Positions 17,024-25,209 of a DNA stretch of 64,000 nt are shown here, piece by piece; position 1 is the stretch's first letter, and every line of letters starts with the position of its first letter. The translations under genes and the position numbers were made by a program. The stretch is from an uncultured Collinsella sp. GTDB taxonomy: Bacteria > Actinomycetota > Coriobacteriia > Coriobacteriales > Coriobacteriaceae. Where the stretch lies: positions 41,960 through 105,959 of the forward strand of contig UQIL01000004.1 of NCBI GenBank assembly GCA_900541025.1, given 5' to 3'. The notes beneath the pieces are model-generated. The model worked only from the letters and a program-made list of their open reading frames with translations, was not told where the DNA came from and ran no database searches.

Positions 17024-18319
17024 ATGCTCGCCTTTTTACAAACCAACACACCCATCGTGATCTTCAACCAGATTGTCGTCACGCTGCTCACGGTCTGCTT
17101 TCTGTACCAGGTGGTCTTCTTTGTCATTGGCGCTCTTCGTGGCGAGGTCGCGCCTCCCAAGGCCAAAAAACTCCATCGCTATGCTTTCTTTATCGCGGCG
17201 CATAACGAGGAGGCCGTGATTGCCAATCTCGTTCGCTCCATCAAGGACCAGGATTATCCGTCCGAGCTCATCGAGGTTTTCGTGGTCGCCGATGCCTGCA
17301 CCGACAACACGGCGCAGCTCGCGCGCGAGGCCGGTGCCATTGTTTACGAGCGCAATGACCTGGCCCGCAAGGGCAAGAGCTGGGTCATGGACTTTGGCTT
17401 CGACCGCATTCTCAACGAGTATCCCGACACGTTTGAGGGCTACTTTATCTTCGATGCCGACAACGTTATCTCCCGCGATTACGTTTCCAAGATGAATGAT
17501 GCCTTTGACCAGGGCTTCCATGTGGTCACGAGCTATCGCAATTCCAAGAACTTCGGCAGCTCGTGGATCTCGGCAGCTAATGCTACTTGGTACCTGCGCG
17601 AGGCGCGCTTCCTCAACAACGCGCGCAATATCTGCAAGACGTCCTGCGCTGTTTCGGGTTCGGGTTACCTTATCTCGTCAAGCGTTATCGAGGGCATGCA
17701 CGGTTGGCAGTTCCATACGCTGACCGAGGATATTCAGTTCACCACGTTCTGCGCCATTCACGGCATTCGCATCGGTTATGCGCCTGCGGAGTTCTTTGAC
17801 GAGCAACCCGTGACGTTCAAGGCATCCTGGAAGCAGCGTATGCGCTGGACCAAGGGCTTCTACCAGGTCTTTTTTACCTATGGCAAGCATCTTGTCAAAT
17901 CGACGTTCCGCTATCATCGCTTTGCCGCGTACGACATGTTTATGACCATCGCTCCGGGCATGCTGCTGTCCCTGATCTCGATGCTCGCTAATGCGACGTT
18001 CTTGATTGTGGGTGGCCTTTCGCATGGTTTCTTGGCTACCGAAGTCGAGATGCAGGCGTGCGCCGCTTCGCTCATTATGACCTTCGCCATGATGTATCAG
18101 ACGTTCTTTATCCTGGCGCTGCTCACGACCATCTTTGAGTACAAGCACATTCACTGCGCGCAAAAGTGGCGTCTGGTTACTAACCTGTTTACCTTCCCGA
18201 TCTTTATGTTCAGCTATATCCCCATCACGGTGGCTGCGCTGTTCCTGAAGGTCGACTGGGTGCCGACGCAGCACGCCGTCAACGTCACCCTTGACGAGGT
18301 CATGCAAGGCGCCAAATAA
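17024..18319 (+). CDS. Membrane glycosyltransferase, family 2 (polysaccharide synthase-like)
   Basis: 431-aa processive-type GT2. An N-terminal helix, then the cytosolic GT-A domain: AAHNEEAVIANLVRSI, VADACTDNT, the DxD-like FDADN, TED, and QRMRWTKGF (Q..RW motif typical of hyaluronan/cellulose-type synthases), followed by four or so C-terminal helices. Probably builds or exports an envelope polysaccharide from a nucleotide sugar; product unknown. ATG 17024 has GGGAG upstream; an in-frame TTG at 17009 does not. Confidence 0.86.
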   Translation: MLAFLQTNTPIVIFNQIVVTLLTVCFLYQVVFFVIGALRGEVAPPKAKKLHRYAFFIAAHNEEAVIANLVRSIKDQDYPSELIEVFVVADACTDNTAQLAREAGAIVYERNDLARKGKSWVMDFGFDRILNEYPDTFEGYFIFDADNVISRDYVSKMNDAFDQGFHVVTSYRNSKNFGSSWISAANATWYLREARFLNNARNICKTSCAVSGSGYLISSSVIEGMHGWQFHTLTEDIQFTTFCAIHGIRIGYAPAEFFDEQPVTFKASWKQRMRWTKGFYQVFFTYGKHLVKSTFRYHRFAAYDMFMTIAPGMLLSLISMLANATFLIVGGLSHGFLATEVEMQACAASLIMTFAMMYQTFFILALLTTIFEYKHIHCAQKWRLVTNLFTFPIFMFSYIPITVAALFLKVDWVPTQHAVNVTLDEVMQGAK

Positions 18320-18327
18320 CCACCACC

Positions 18328-18372
18328 AAAACCACCACAAAGGGGACAGGCACCTGTGTGGTGGTTTTTGTT
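18328..18372 (+). terminator. Terminator, ACCACCACAA-type repeat copy 2
   Basis: AAAACCACCACA (18328-18339) / TGTGGTGGTTTT (18357-18368) and a T-rich tail (TTTTTGTTTTTG). The loop (AAGGGGACAGGCACC region) differs from the copy at 10691, but the arms are shared, pointing to a repeated extragenic element used as a terminator. Confidence 0.82.
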
Positions 18373-18400
18373 TTTGCGATGTAACTCGAGGAGGCGTTCG

Positions 18401-18823
18401 ATGGTCTATATCCCGTTTTGGTTGTTTGCTATTGCTGGCGCCGTTATCGATGCTCGTGATCGGCGGTTCCCGAATTCGCTTGCCGGCGCGTGTGCGGTGG
18501 CGGCGTTAGCGGGTGTTTGGTTCGATCTCGGTTTGAACACAGCGCTTGACCACGCAGGTCTTGCCGTCATCGTGTATCTTGCTCTCGTGCTGACTGAGTC
18601 CTTCTGGCGTCGTCTTCGCCAAACCCCGGGCATCGGCATGGGAGATGCTAAGGCACTTTTCGCGCTTTGCACGCTCGACCCTATGGGTGGCATCGTGGCA
18701 TTTGCCGCTGCGCTCCTGGTTCTTGCCCTCTCCTGTCTCATCACGAAATCGCGCTCTCTGCCATTGCTCCCGTTTTTGGTGCCGATTTTTGCCATAATCG
18801 AGGTCGTGGGCTGCACTTTGTAA
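18401..18823 (+). CDS. Type IV prepilin peptidase (A24 family), short form
   Basis: 140-aa integral membrane protein with the two aspartates of A24 peptidases in DARDRRFPN and GMGDAK. It lacks the N-terminal methylase half of PilD/TadV-type enzymes, like short archaeal or Tad-type peptidases. Good site GAGGAGG before ATG 18401. No pilin, secretion ATPase or other pilus gene is nearby, so its substrates must be encoded elsewhere. Confidence 0.82.
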   Translation: MVYIPFWLFAIAGAVIDARDRRFPNSLAGACAVAALAGVWFDLGLNTALDHAGLAVIVYLALVLTESFWRRLRQTPGIGMGDAKALFALCTLDPMGGIVAFAAALLVLALSCLITKSRSLPLLPFLVPIFAIIEVVGCTL

Positions 18824-18854
18824 CCGATTGCGCATCCTTCTTAAGGAGCATGCC

Positions 18855-20102
18855 ATGGCAATTAATCAAGAAACGGCCGTCATTAAGGCGCGCATGGACC
18901 GTATTCCCTCGGCGTTGTCGCCCGAACTTGTCGAGCGCATTTCCGCCGATCGTGCTTCGGGGCATGTCAACCCGTATCGTTGCAACGACGATCAGGTCAT
19001 TCGTCGTATTGATCGCGCCGCCGACAAAGGCACGCTTATGCGTCCGGCGTTTATGCGCGATACCGAAAAGATACTTCATCTTCCGGCGTACACCCGTTAT
19101 GCAGGCAAAACGCAGGTCTTTAGCTTCCGTAGCAATGATGATCTTTCACGCCGCGGTTTGCACGTACAGCTTGTCTCCCGCATTGCGCGCGATATCGGTC
19201 GCGCCCTGGGGCTCAATTGCGATCTGATCGAGGCGATTGGCCTGGGTCACGACTTGGGACACACGCCTTTCGGCCATGCCGGCGAGCGCTTCCTCAACGA
19301 TATCTTTCATGAGCGTACGGGGCGTTATTTTTTCCATAACGTGCAGTCGGTCCGCGTGCTCGACGCGTTGTATGGCCGCAACGTGTCGCTCCAGACGCTC
19401 GACGGCGTGCTATGCCATAACGGCGAGTACGAGCAGCGTGTGTTTGAGCTCTCGGACATGGGCTCCTTTGACCAGTTTGACCAGACGGTTGAGGATTGCA
19501 TTGCCACGGGCTATAGCGCAATTGAGCATCTCCGTCCCATGACGCTCGAAGGCTGCGTGGTCCGCATCTCTGATATCCTTGCCTACGTTGGGCGCGATCG
19601 CCAAGACGCCATTGCGGCGGGCCTGCTTTCGCCCGACGCTTTTGATGATGGCCGAGGCGGTGCCTACAACAGTTGGATCCTCACGCATGCCTCCATCGAT
19701 ATCGTTGAGCACAGTTATGGTAAGCCGCGCATCGAGATGAGCGAGGACCTGTTTGAGGAAATTCGCCGAGCCAAGCACGAGAACTACGAGAAGATCTATA
19801 GCAAGGGCGGTATCGAAGGCGATTCCGAGGCGGAGCTGCGCGAGGCATTCGAAAAACTCTACGACCGTTGCCTGCAGGATATAAACGAAGGCGACGAGTC
19901 TTCGTATATCTTTAAGCACCATATTTCGCGCATTGAGCAGCAGCTTTCCTACTACGATCGCACCTACGCTTGGCAGGACGACAAGGATCAAGCCGTGGTG
20001 GATTATATCGCGAGTATGACGGACGGTTATTTCTGCGAGCTGACGAGCAAGCTGTTCCCGGGTCTAAAGTTTCCGCATCGTACCTATATTAACGAACGGT
20101 AG
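18855..20102 (+). CDS. dgt: HD-domain deoxynucleoside triphosphate triphosphohydrolase (dGTPase-like)
   Basis: 415-aa HD hydrolase. The metal site is in GLGHDLGHTPFGHAGE with upstream HVQLVSRIARDIGRAL; later residues fit the dGTPase/dNTPase branch (LHCNGEYEQRV-like region). It would hydrolyse dNTPs to nucleoside and tripolyphosphate, restraining dNTP pools. AAGGAG 9 nt before ATG 18855. Follows the peptidase gene by 31 bp. Confidence 0.85.
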   Translation: MAINQETAVIKARMDRIPSALSPELVERISADRASGHVNPYRCNDDQVIRRIDRAADKGTLMRPAFMRDTEKILHLPAYTRYAGKTQVFSFRSNDDLSRRGLHVQLVSRIARDIGRALGLNCDLIEAIGLGHDLGHTPFGHAGERFLNDIFHERTGRYFFHNVQSVRVLDALYGRNVSLQTLDGVLCHNGEYEQRVFELSDMGSFDQFDQTVEDCIATGYSAIEHLRPMTLEGCVVRISDILAYVGRDRQDAIAAGLLSPDAFDDGRGGAYNSWILTHASIDIVEHSYGKPRIEMSEDLFEEIRRAKHENYEKIYSKGGIEGDSEAELREAFEKLYDRCLQDINEGDESSYIFKHHISRIEQQLSYYDRTYAWQDDKDQAVVDYIASMTDGYFCELTSKLFPGLKFPHRTYINER

Positions 20103-20162
20103 TTCGTATCATTTCGGTATACTGTTGGTCAACAACGATTTTGATTGATGCACGGGATGGCT

Positions 20163-21512
20163 ATGGACGACCTTTTTTCTGCTTCGACGCGCGAGCGTTC
20201 CTTTCAGAATGCGCCGCTTGCGGTGCGCATGCGCCCCAACACGCTTGATGAGTATGTGGGCCAGCAAAAGGCCGTCGGTAAGGGCTCATGGCTGCGTGCC
20301 GCGATCGAGCACGACGTGCTTTCGAGCGTGATTCTGTACGGGCCGGCCGGTACGGGTAAGACGACGCTGGCCCACATTATCGCCAACCATACCAAGAGTG
20401 AGTTTGTCGAGGTCAGTGCCGTGACGGGCACCGTGAAGGACTTGCGTCGCGTGATTGACGAGGCCAAGACACGCCTGAATACGTACGACCGCCGCACCAT
20501 TCTATTCATCGATGAGATTCACCGTTTCTCTAAGTCGCAGCAGGATGCTCTGCTGCATGCAGTTGAGAACCGAACCGTCATTATGATTGGCGCTACGACC
20601 GAGAACCCGTACTTTGAGGTCAACTCGGCACTGTTGTCGCGCGGGCGCGTGGTGGAGCTTGAACATCTGAAGGATGAGGATATCGCCACACTCATCGAGC
20701 GTGCGCTCGAGGCGCCGCAGGGTTTGAACGGCAAGTTCTCGACCGATGATGATACGGTCAAGACTATTTGTACGCTGGCTGCGGGCGATGCACGTTCGGC
20801 CCTGACGACACTCGAGCTGGCGAGTGAGATTGCCGTCACGCGTCCTGATACCGAGGGGACGCCGGCTCCGGCGGCGGGGGAGCGATATCCCATCACCGTC
20901 GACGATGTGAAGATTGCCAATCCGCGCCGTGGGTTTTCGTATGATAAAAACGGTGACATGCACTACGACATTATCAGTGCGTTTATTAAGTCTATGCGCG
21001 GTAGCGACCCCGATGCCACGATCTATTGGCTCGCGCGCATGATTGATGCGGGGGAGGATCCCAAGTTTATCGCTCGCCGTATTATGATTCAGGCTTCTGA
21101 GGACGTTGGCAACGCCGATCCGCAGGCGCTTTTGGTGGCGCATGCCGCGTTTAAGTCTGCCGAGGTCATTGGCTATCCCGAGTGCCGTATTAACCTGGCT
21201 CAGGCTGCACTCTATGTGTGCTTGGCGCCTAAATCCAACGCGTGTGAGGCTTCGATCGATGCGGCGCTGGTCGATATCCACTCTAGTGGGCTTCGCGAGG
21301 TGCCGAGCTATCTGCGCGATCGCCATCGCCCGGGCAGCGATGAATACGGTGTGTATAAGTATCCGCACGATTATCCCGAAGGCTGGGTCGACCAGCGCTA
21401 TTTACCCGAAGGCTTAGAACGCGGTGCATTTTGGCAGCCTGCCGGTCGCGGCTGGGAAGAGTGGCGTGTGGAGCAAAGCGAGCGCGACCGTAGCGGCAAC
21501 GCTCCCAAGTAG
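20163..21512 (+). CDS. rarA: Replication-associated recombination protein RarA (MgsA)
   Basis: AAA+ ATPase of about 449 aa related to clamp loaders. Early LAVRMRPNTLDEYVGQQ, Walker A GPAGTGKTTLAH, Walker B ILFIDEIHRF, sensor GATTENPYFEVNSALLSR, and the C-terminal tetramerisation region (EDVGNADPQALLVAHAAF). It acts at stalled forks with the beta clamp and SSB. Start is uncertain between ATGs 20148, 20157 and 20163. A TATACT at 20118-20123 may be its -10. Confidence 0.92.
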   Translation: MDDLFSASTRERSFQNAPLAVRMRPNTLDEYVGQQKAVGKGSWLRAAIEHDVLSSVILYGPAGTGKTTLAHIIANHTKSEFVEVSAVTGTVKDLRRVIDEAKTRLNTYDRRTILFIDEIHRFSKSQQDALLHAVENRTVIMIGATTENPYFEVNSALLSRGRVVELEHLKDEDIATLIERALEAPQGLNGKFSTDDDTVKTICTLAAGDARSALTTLELASEIAVTRPDTEGTPAPAAGERYPITVDDVKIANPRRGFSYDKNGDMHYDIISAFIKSMRGSDPDATIYWLARMIDAGEDPKFIARRIMIQASEDVGNADPQALLVAHAAFKSAEVIGYPECRINLAQAALYVCLAPKSNACEASIDAALVDIHSSGLREVPSYLRDRHRPGSDEYGVYKYPHDYPEGWVDQRYLPEGLERGAFWQPAGRGWEEWRVEQSERDRSGNAPK

Positions 21513-21607
21513 GTCATTGGCGCCTCGCGCATTCCCTTTGGGTAACTTTCCCCTTCTTTGGGGTACCATAAACAGCGTCTGTATTTCGATTCCTTTGGGA
21601 GGCTTGT

Positions 21608-22198
21608 ATGAGTCCCATTCAAATCGCCTTGCTGCTGCTCGCCGTTGCCGGCGTGTGGGCTGTTATTGAGCTCGCGCTCACGCTGCGCAAGACCCGCACC
21701 GTCGTCGACTCGCTCGACAAGACGGTGAGCGACCTCAACAACACGCTCGCCGAGGCACAGCCCGTGGTGGCAAAGCTCGATGGCGCCGTTGATGAGCTTA
21801 CGCCGGCACTTGCCCAGGTGGAGCCGCTCCTTAAGTCGAGCAAGACTGCCGTTGACGCCCTGACGTCCAACCTCGTTGAGGTTGAGGCGGTCGTTCGCGA
21901 TATTTCCGAGGTCACGGGCAGCATGGCCGAGGCCAGTAATGCCGTGTCGAGCGTGACTGATTCTGCGGCCGGCGCCGTGCAGAAGCTCTTCAATAAGGTG
22001 AAGGCTCCTGCAGCCGACGCCGAGCGCAAGCTTTCCGCTGCTGCCGACGCCGAGCAGCCGACCGAGCGTGTCCTGATTGGCGAAGCCGGGGACGATGCCG
22101 CTGCTGGTGACGATGATGCGCAGAAGCCTGCTGCTAAAGCAGCCCAGTATTACACCTATACGCCCGCCGAGACCTCCGAGGAGTCCTGCGATGAGTAG
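21608..22198 (+). CDS. DUF948-like membrane-anchored coiled-coil protein
   Basis: 196 aa: one N-terminal membrane helix (residues 4-24), then a long heptad-rich alpha region (residues 28-120, TVVDSLDKTVSDLNNTLAEA) and a low-complexity Ala/Asp tail. Resembles DUF948 proteins that sit beside general-stress genes in Gram-positive bacteria. Ribosome site GGGAGG. Overlaps the next gene by 8 bp, so it belongs to the sigma-factor operon; it could be a membrane anchor for the anti-sigma system, which is inference. Confidence 0.75.
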   Translation: MSPIQIALLLLAVAGVWAVIELALTLRKTRTVVDSLDKTVSDLNNTLAEAQPVVAKLDGAVDELTPALAQVEPLLKSSKTAVDALTSNLVEVEAVVRDISEVTGSMAEASNAVSSVTDSAAGAVQKLFNKVKAPAADAERKLSAAADAEQPTERVLIGEAGDDAAAGDDDAQKPAAKAAQYYTYTPAETSEESCDE

Positions 22199-22568
22199 CG
22201 AAGCAACTTGCCCCATCTCGCTGACTGTTGCCGGGGATCCACGTCTGGCACGTCTCGTACGTATGACGGCCGCCAACGTTGGTGCGCTGTGCTCCATGTC
22301 CGTCGATCGCATCGAGGACATCCGTATGGCTGCCGAGGAGGCCTTCATCTTTGGCTGCACGGCCGTTGATTCCGATGACATTTCGATCAAATTTGACGTC
22401 GACGAATCGCACGTGGGCATGACCTTTACCTTTGGTGACCAGGCGACTGTCGATGAGGATGATCAGGCTGCCGTGTATGCCGAGCTCATTCTGGCAAGCG
22501 TGTGCGATTCCTACGAAAAGACCGCGGCGCCTCTGACGCTTTCCCTCGACCTCAAGGCGGATATCTAA
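22191..22568 (+). CDS. RsbW/SpoIIAB-like anti-sigma regulator, degenerate ATP-binding site
   Basis: 125 aa with the layout of the small GHKL anti-sigma kinases: IEDIRMAAEEAF lines up with the N-box helix of RsbW (LAVSEACTNA), and it lies directly before a sigma-B-type sigma gene. The N-box Asn that binds Mg-ATP is replaced (EEAFIFGC), and I see no clear G1/G2 boxes, so kinase activity is doubtful. Likely sequesters the sigma factor encoded next. No anti-anti-sigma (RsbV/SpoIIAA) gene is visible nearby. Starts inside the previous gene. Confidence 0.7.
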   Translation: MSSEATCPISLTVAGDPRLARLVRMTAANVGALCSMSVDRIEDIRMAAEEAFIFGCTAVDSDDISIKFDVDESHVGMTFTFGDQATVDEDDQAAVYAELILASVCDSYEKTAAPLTLSLDLKADI

Positions 22569-22569
22569 T

Positions 22570-23361
22570 ATGACCGAACGTTCCCGGAGCGGTAAGACCG
22601 CTTGGGACAAGGAGAAAACCCGCGAGCTGTTTCGTCGCTACAAAGAGACCGGTGATCCGGACGCACGTGAGCAGCTCGTCATGTCCCATATGAACCTGGT
22701 AAGGTTTCTTGCCAACAAATTTAAGAACCGCGGCGAGCCACTCGACGACCTTTTGCAGGTCGGCTATCTGGGCTTGCTCAAGGCTATCGACCGCTTTGAT
22801 CCCGAGCGCGGACTCGAGTTCACGACTTTTGCCACACCTACCATTCTGGGTGAGATTAAGCGTCATTTCCGCGACAAGGGCTGGAGCGTGCGCGTGCCGC
22901 GCCGTTTGCAGGAGCTTTCTGCCAAGGTTAACCAAGCTACCGACAAGCTCACTAACGAGCTGCAGCGCTCGCCTAAGGTTGAAGAAATCGCTGAGTACCT
23001 GGGCGTGACCGTCGACGAGGTGCTGGAGGCCATGGAATCGTCTTCGGCCTATACCTCGGTGCCCATCGAGGCTCCTGGCGCGTCCGATTCCGATGATGCC
23101 CCCTCGATTCTCGACCGCTATGCCGATGACGACAACGAGCTCGATTTTACCGATGACCGCCTGGTGATCGAGGAAGCCATCCGCGATTTCTCGCCGCGTG
23201 AGCGTGAGGTTATCGAGCTGCGCTTTGTGAAGGGCATGACCCAGATCGAGATCGCTAAGAAGTTGGGTATCTCGCAGGTGCAGGTTTCGCGCCTGCTGCG
23301 CCGTACCCTTAAGAAGATACAGGACAAGATCGACCCTGACGGAGTGATGGTTCGTTCATGA
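22570..23361 (+). CDS. Sigma-B/F/G-type alternative RNA polymerase sigma factor
   Basis: 263-aa sigma-70 family factor lacking region 1: region 2 (HMNLVRFLANKFKNRGEPLDDLLQVGYLGLLKAIDRFD, in pieces, with FTTFATPTILGEIKRHFRDKGW), region 3 (VPRRLQELSAKV) and region 4 HTH (MTQIEIAKKLGISQVQVSRLLRR). Closest in layout to SigB/SigF. Expected to direct a stress or envelope regulon, held by the preceding RsbW-like protein. Gap to that gene is 1 bp and it overlaps the next by 4 bp. Confidence 0.93.
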   Translation: MTERSRSGKTAWDKEKTRELFRRYKETGDPDAREQLVMSHMNLVRFLANKFKNRGEPLDDLLQVGYLGLLKAIDRFDPERGLEFTTFATPTILGEIKRHFRDKGWSVRVPRRLQELSAKVNQATDKLTNELQRSPKVEEIAEYLGVTVDEVLEAMESSSAYTSVPIEAPGASDSDDAPSILDRYADDDNELDFTDDRLVIEEAIRDFSPREREVIELRFVKGMTQIEIAKKLGISQVQVSRLLRRTLKKIQDKIDPDGVMVRS

Positions 23362-24770
23362 TTGAGCACCCCCAACAAACCGACCGCACGCTGCGCGATA
23401 CTCGTATTCTGACGCTTCGCATTTGGGCTGTCGTCGGCTGCATTGTCATCGCAGCCGTCATCTTTAACCTTATGGGTATCCTGGCGCCGGTTATCGAGTT
23501 TCTCGCTGTCGGTTCCATCATCGCTTTTGTGATGTCGCCGATCACTAACTGGCTCGAGCATCACGGCGTCGGTCGTGGCATCGGTTCGCTCATCGCGCTG
23601 ATCGTGGTTGTGGCAGTGCTCGTCGGCGTCGTCTGCATCCTGTCGCCTATTTTGCTCGGTCAGATTATGGAAGTCCTGAGCCGTCTGCCTGAGCAGCTTC
23701 GCGTTGCGGGCGGTGATCTCAACGAGATGATTTCGCACGTTAAGACGCTCAACAACACGCCGCTCAAGGAGTACCTGGACGATAATCTGTCCTCGCTGGT
23801 TACTGTGGCGTCCAAGTACGTATCGCAAATCGCCGCTGAGCTCGGTCGCGGCGTGTTCCCGCTGATCACCAACACGGCCTCGCAGCTGTTCGTAATCTTC
23901 CTGGGTTTGGTGCTTGCCTACTGGCTTGCCTGTGATTATCCCCGTATGCACCACGAGGTCTGTACCATCATCGGACAGGAAAAAGAGACCTCGTACCGCT
24001 TTATGGTCGCGATTCTTTCGCGCTCGGTCGGCGGTTATATGCGCGGCATGGTCGTGACGTCCATCTGCGGTGGCATCCTCGCCTTTATCGGCTTTACGCT
24101 CATTGGCCATCCCTATGCGGCACTCATGGCCATCTTTACCGGCATCATGCACTTGGTCCCGGTTGTCGGTCCCTGGGTAAGCGCGGCGATCGCCACGGTG
24201 CTCGGCTTTATGTTCAGCCCCATGCTGGCGTTGTGGACGCTCGTTGTGACCATGGTGGCTCAAAACGTCACCGATAACGTCATTTCCCCCAAGGTCATGC
24301 AGAGTTCGGTGCAGGTACATCCCATCATGAGCCTGACGGCCCTCGTTATTGGTTCGGCACTTATGGGTCCCATCGGCATGGTCATCGCCATTCCGCTGTG
24401 CGCGGCCCTCAAGGGCATTTTCGTCTACTACTTTGAGAACGAGACCGGTCGCCAGCTCGTGGCATACGACGGCGCTGTATTTAAGGGCACGCCATATCGC
24501 GATGCCGAGGGCAACCCGGTCGCCGCCTACGACGCGCTTGGAGACGATACGTTCATTTACGAGTCCGAGCTCATCGGCAACGAGACCGCGCCCGAGGCCC
24601 AGGCGATGCCCAAGCCCGAGCTCGAGAATCCCTGGATCAAGCTCTCGGGCCTGCAGCCCGATGCGACGAGCTTTTTCAAGAATCCCTTCGCCAAGGACGA
24701 TGACTCCAACTCGGACGACGATACCAAAACCGGCATCGACGGCTCCATGGACGATTCGGATTCCAAATAG
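23358..24770 (+). CDS. AI-2E family transporter
   Basis: 470-aa membrane protein of the AI-2 exporter/YtvI-like family: seven or eight helices, the conserved region GVVSILGVIAGIMHLVPVVGP-like (here TGIMHLVPVVGPWVSAAIA) and NVTDNVISPKVM. The family has been linked to AI-2 export and Na+/H+ antiport; role here unknown. Acidic Ser/Asp-rich C-terminal tail of ~60 residues. Translationally coupled to the sigma-factor gene, so probably part of the same regulon. Confidence 0.85.
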   Translation: MIEHPQQTDRTLRDTRILTLRIWAVVGCIVIAAVIFNLMGILAPVIEFLAVGSIIAFVMSPITNWLEHHGVGRGIGSLIALIVVVAVLVGVVCILSPILLGQIMEVLSRLPEQLRVAGGDLNEMISHVKTLNNTPLKEYLDDNLSSLVTVASKYVSQIAAELGRGVFPLITNTASQLFVIFLGLVLAYWLACDYPRMHHEVCTIIGQEKETSYRFMVAILSRSVGGYMRGMVVTSICGGILAFIGFTLIGHPYAALMAIFTGIMHLVPVVGPWVSAAIATVLGFMFSPMLALWTLVVTMVAQNVTDNVISPKVMQSSVQVHPIMSLTALVIGSALMGPIGMVIAIPLCAALKGIFVYYFENETGRQLVAYDGAVFKGTPYRDAEGNPVAAYDALGDDTFIYESELIGNETAPEAQAMPKPELENPWIKLSGLQPDATSFFKNPFAKDDDSNSDDDTKTGIDGSMDDSDSK

Positions 24771-24776
24771 GCACCG

Positions 24777-25015
24777 CTAGCGTTTCTTGAAGTTGTAAAT
24801 GACAAGAAACGCGAGCAAAGCGATTGATAAGGGGCCGGCTACATAGAAAAAGAGAACGTCAATTGCGCGTAGAGTGTAATAGGCTTTATCGCCGGACATT
24901 ACTGCATACAATACGTAGCCAAATGCTGGTTGGTTTGCGTACCAGCAGGAGAAAGCAAAAGCGCTAAAAGTGCTACAACCAGAAGTGCGTTCAGGACAAA
25001 TCGTTTGCTTTTCAT
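24777..25015 (-). pseudogene. Small two-helix membrane protein gene, frameshifted
   Basis: From ATG 25015, with an ideal AAGGAG 7 nt upstream, the frame encodes a positively charged N-terminus and a hydrophobic helix (MKSKRFVLNALLVVALLALL) but ends at TAA (24901-24899) after 38 codons. The next frame continues seamlessly with WYANQPAFGYVLYAVMSG and a second helix (FYVAGPLSIALLAFLVIYNF) ending KKR at 24777. A single lost base near 24945 explains it; the joined product would be about 79 aa. Noticeably AT-richer than its neighbours. No family recognised. Confidence 0.65.
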
Positions 25016-25107
25016 CGATCGCTCCTTCCGGGTGAATCTTATATGTAATTCTATAGTAGCCTTTTTCAAAGCATCGCATACTCCTAAATAACGTGCACTT
25101 TCGCTGT

Positions 25108-25137
25108 AGGGTCGGCTTTATGTCGGCCCTCTTTTTT
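25108..25137 (+). terminator. Hairpin before the alaS promoter
   Basis: AGGGTCGGC-tttat-GTCGGCCCT forms a 9-bp stem (two G-T pairs) followed by CTTTTTT. It would stop transcripts coming from the left; its T-tract runs into the -35 box of alaS. Confidence 0.65.
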
Positions 25138-25163
25138 GCACTTGCGCGGCGGGATGGTAATAT
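25136..25163 (+). promoter_or_regulatory. alaS promoter
   Basis: TTGCAC (25136-25141), 16-bp spacer, TAATAT (25158-25163): a near-consensus housekeeping promoter, leaving a leader of about 40 nt before ATG 25210. No T-box features in the short leader. Confidence 0.75.
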
Positions 25164-25209
25164 CGTTACGTTTGAACTGTTTCGATGTGAAACCGAGGAG
25201 ATTCCCTCT

